From Pyropia yezoensis (taxonomy: Eukaryota > Rhodophyta > Bangiophyceae > Bangiales > Bangiaceae), in NCBI GenBank assembly GCA_009829735.1, contig CM020620.1, positions 21,860,020 through 21,924,019 of the forward strand: DNA of 64,000 bases, in the 5' to 3' direction. The notes under the pieces are model-generated. The model was not told where the DNA came from. It searched no databases and saw only the letters and a program-made list of their open reading frames with translations. Within the stretch, counting starts at the first letter, position 1. Every line of letters begins with the position of its first letter. Made by a program: the position numbers and the translations under genes. Below, in pieces: positions 63,123 through 64,000 of this stretch.

Positions 63123-63962
63123 ATGGCGGCAGCGACGGCAGCAGCGACCGCTGCGGGAGCGGCAGCAGCGGGTGTCGCGATCATTGTCCCCTGGAGTGTC
63201 CGTCGGGCGGCAAGGGGGTGGGGGCGCCGGCGCGCCGGCCTCCGACGGTCTCGGGGGGGGGAACTGGGGAGTGGAGACGAACCAGGTGGCTGCGCCGTCT
63301 CTGTGGCCACAGACGCATGCGTCTCGGTGGCGGCGTTGGCGGCGCCCGCCGGTCCTCCCTCTACCAGACGGGCTGACCAGCGGGCCCCAGCGGATGCCTT
63401 TCTCACCCCCCCGAACCCCCCCCCCCGCACTGTCGTCTATGCACGACGCTCTCTCTCGCCCGAAGCACCATCTATGCCTCCATCCGCGTGCTGCGAGGGG
63501 CCACCAGACACTGACGCTGCCGCCTGTGCAGGGGTAAGGCAGCAAGTGGGGTGGGGGGCCACCGGCGCACCTCCCAGCGCCGCGGCTAGCGCGCCAGCTG
63601 CCACCGCCGCCGCCGTTGCCGTCTCCATCGTCGCCATTGCCGCCGCCGTCGCCGCCGTGGCTATGGCCGCAACGCCTTTTTTTCCTGGCGTCGCTGCCAG
63701 CGGCGGCCGCTGCGGGCGGCCGCTGCCGCCTCTGCTGTTGCCGCCGCCGCCGCCGCCGTTGGGGTGGCAGCCGCTGCATTTTGAGGCCACATCACGGCCC
63801 CCAATGGGGGAGCCGATACGGACGGGTGCCAACCGCGGAACGACCTCCCGCTGTGGAATGACGGCAGGGGCGGTGGTGGGGGTGGGCTGGCCGTGGCTGC
63901 GCTCCCCCCTGGCGGCGACTGTATGCGGTGGGACGCGGGCGGGACAGCCGCGTGGCACATGA
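63123..63962 (+). CDS. Hypothetical Ala-rich protein
   Basis: 279-residue open frame from an ATG preceded by GTCGCC. Two Ala/Val-rich hydrophobic stretches (residues about 1-25 and 157-185) could be a signal or membrane segments. A Cys-rich stretch near ACCEGPPDTDAAACAG lies between them. A longish frame also exists on the opposite strand, so coding is not proven. It may be a first exon of a gene continuing beyond the window. Confidence 0.25.
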   Translation: MAAATAAATAAGAAAAGVAIIVPWSVRRAARGWGRRRAGLRRSRGGELGSGDEPGGCAVSVATDACVSVAALAAPAGPPSTRRADQRAPADAFLTPPNPPPRTVVYARRSLSPEAPSMPPSACCEGPPDTDAAACAGVRQQVGWGATGAPPSAAASAPAATAAAVAVSIVAIAAAVAAVAMAATPFFPGVAASGGRCGRPLPPLLLPPPPPPLGWQPLHFEATSRPPMGEPIRTGANRGTTSRCGMTAGAVVGVGWPWLRSPLAATVCGGTRAGQPRGT

Positions 63963-64000
63963 CGAATAGGCGTCGTGTGCATGCTGGGTAATGCAGGGGA

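Noticed and set aside
1-64000. CRISPR arrays, bacterial operons, rRNA or tRNA genes
   Set aside because: No regularly spaced direct repeats with unique spacers, no cloverleaf or rRNA-like segment noticed. Spliced genes and LTR elements show a eukaryotic nuclear sequence.

Overview
This is a GC-rich eukaryotic nuclear window with homopolymer C/G runs and trinucleotide repeats throughout. It holds a few host genes with few or no introns, embedded in nested transposons. The host proteins are swollen by Ala/Gly/Pro tracts. My best guess is a bangiophyte red alga of the Porphyra/Pyropia kind. That rests on base composition, intron scarcity and gene style only; no taxonomic marker was found. A GC-rich green alga is the main alternative.

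Host part (1-20.2 kb). A two-exon malic enzyme gene (591-2996, +) faces, tail to tail, the Elongator subunit ELP4 (3765-5635, -). Divergent from ELP4 is a host open frame (from 6187, +) that element A1 has split. Its far half (16101-16674) looks like a HARP domain followed by the start of a SNF2-type helicase, but no ATPase exons follow. A BCS1-type AAA ATPase gene (17728-18912, -) lies beyond it, with a possible upstream exon to 19445. The last kilobase (63.1-64 kb) may start another gene, with low confidence.

Mobile part. Five LTR families or copies and one DNA transposon family were delimited by target-site duplications (TSDs). A1 (6861-16095, +) is a whole-looking Ty3/gypsy-type element with TSD GCTGG. 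A2 (20255-42530, +, TSD CGTAC) is the same family. It is interrupted by B (25725-38618, +, TSD TACCT), which in turn contains an incomplete reversed A-family copy, C (29218-35776). E (44656-58728, +, TSD AGGGG) is an LTR element without recognisable gag or pol. It carries a hexapeptide-repeat ORF. E's 5' LTR has been hit twice: by D (44693-52148, -, TSD GCGCC), a chromovirus with an extra zinc-finger frame upstream of gag, and by R1 (52564-54555), a terminal-inverted-repeat (TIR) transposon with a TA duplication. A second R copy lies at 60477-62692 and an R fragment at about 59464-59625. A reversed B-like LTR with flanking sequence lies at 43979-44650, and a candidate solo LTR at 58968-59455.

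Most notable. (1) Families A and B carry, between pol and the 3' LTR, a long ORF on the antisense strand. The A copies are both open over 647 codons, and the B copy shares local motifs with them. (2) Element D has an extra frame upstream of gag with two zinc fingers of U1/JAZ spacing. (3) E is a gag/pol-less LTR element with a strictly periodic six-residue repeat protein. (4) E's intact 3' LTR serves as a natural empty site that proves both insertions into its 5' LTR. (5) B sits inside A2, yet its LTRs differ from each other more than A2's do.
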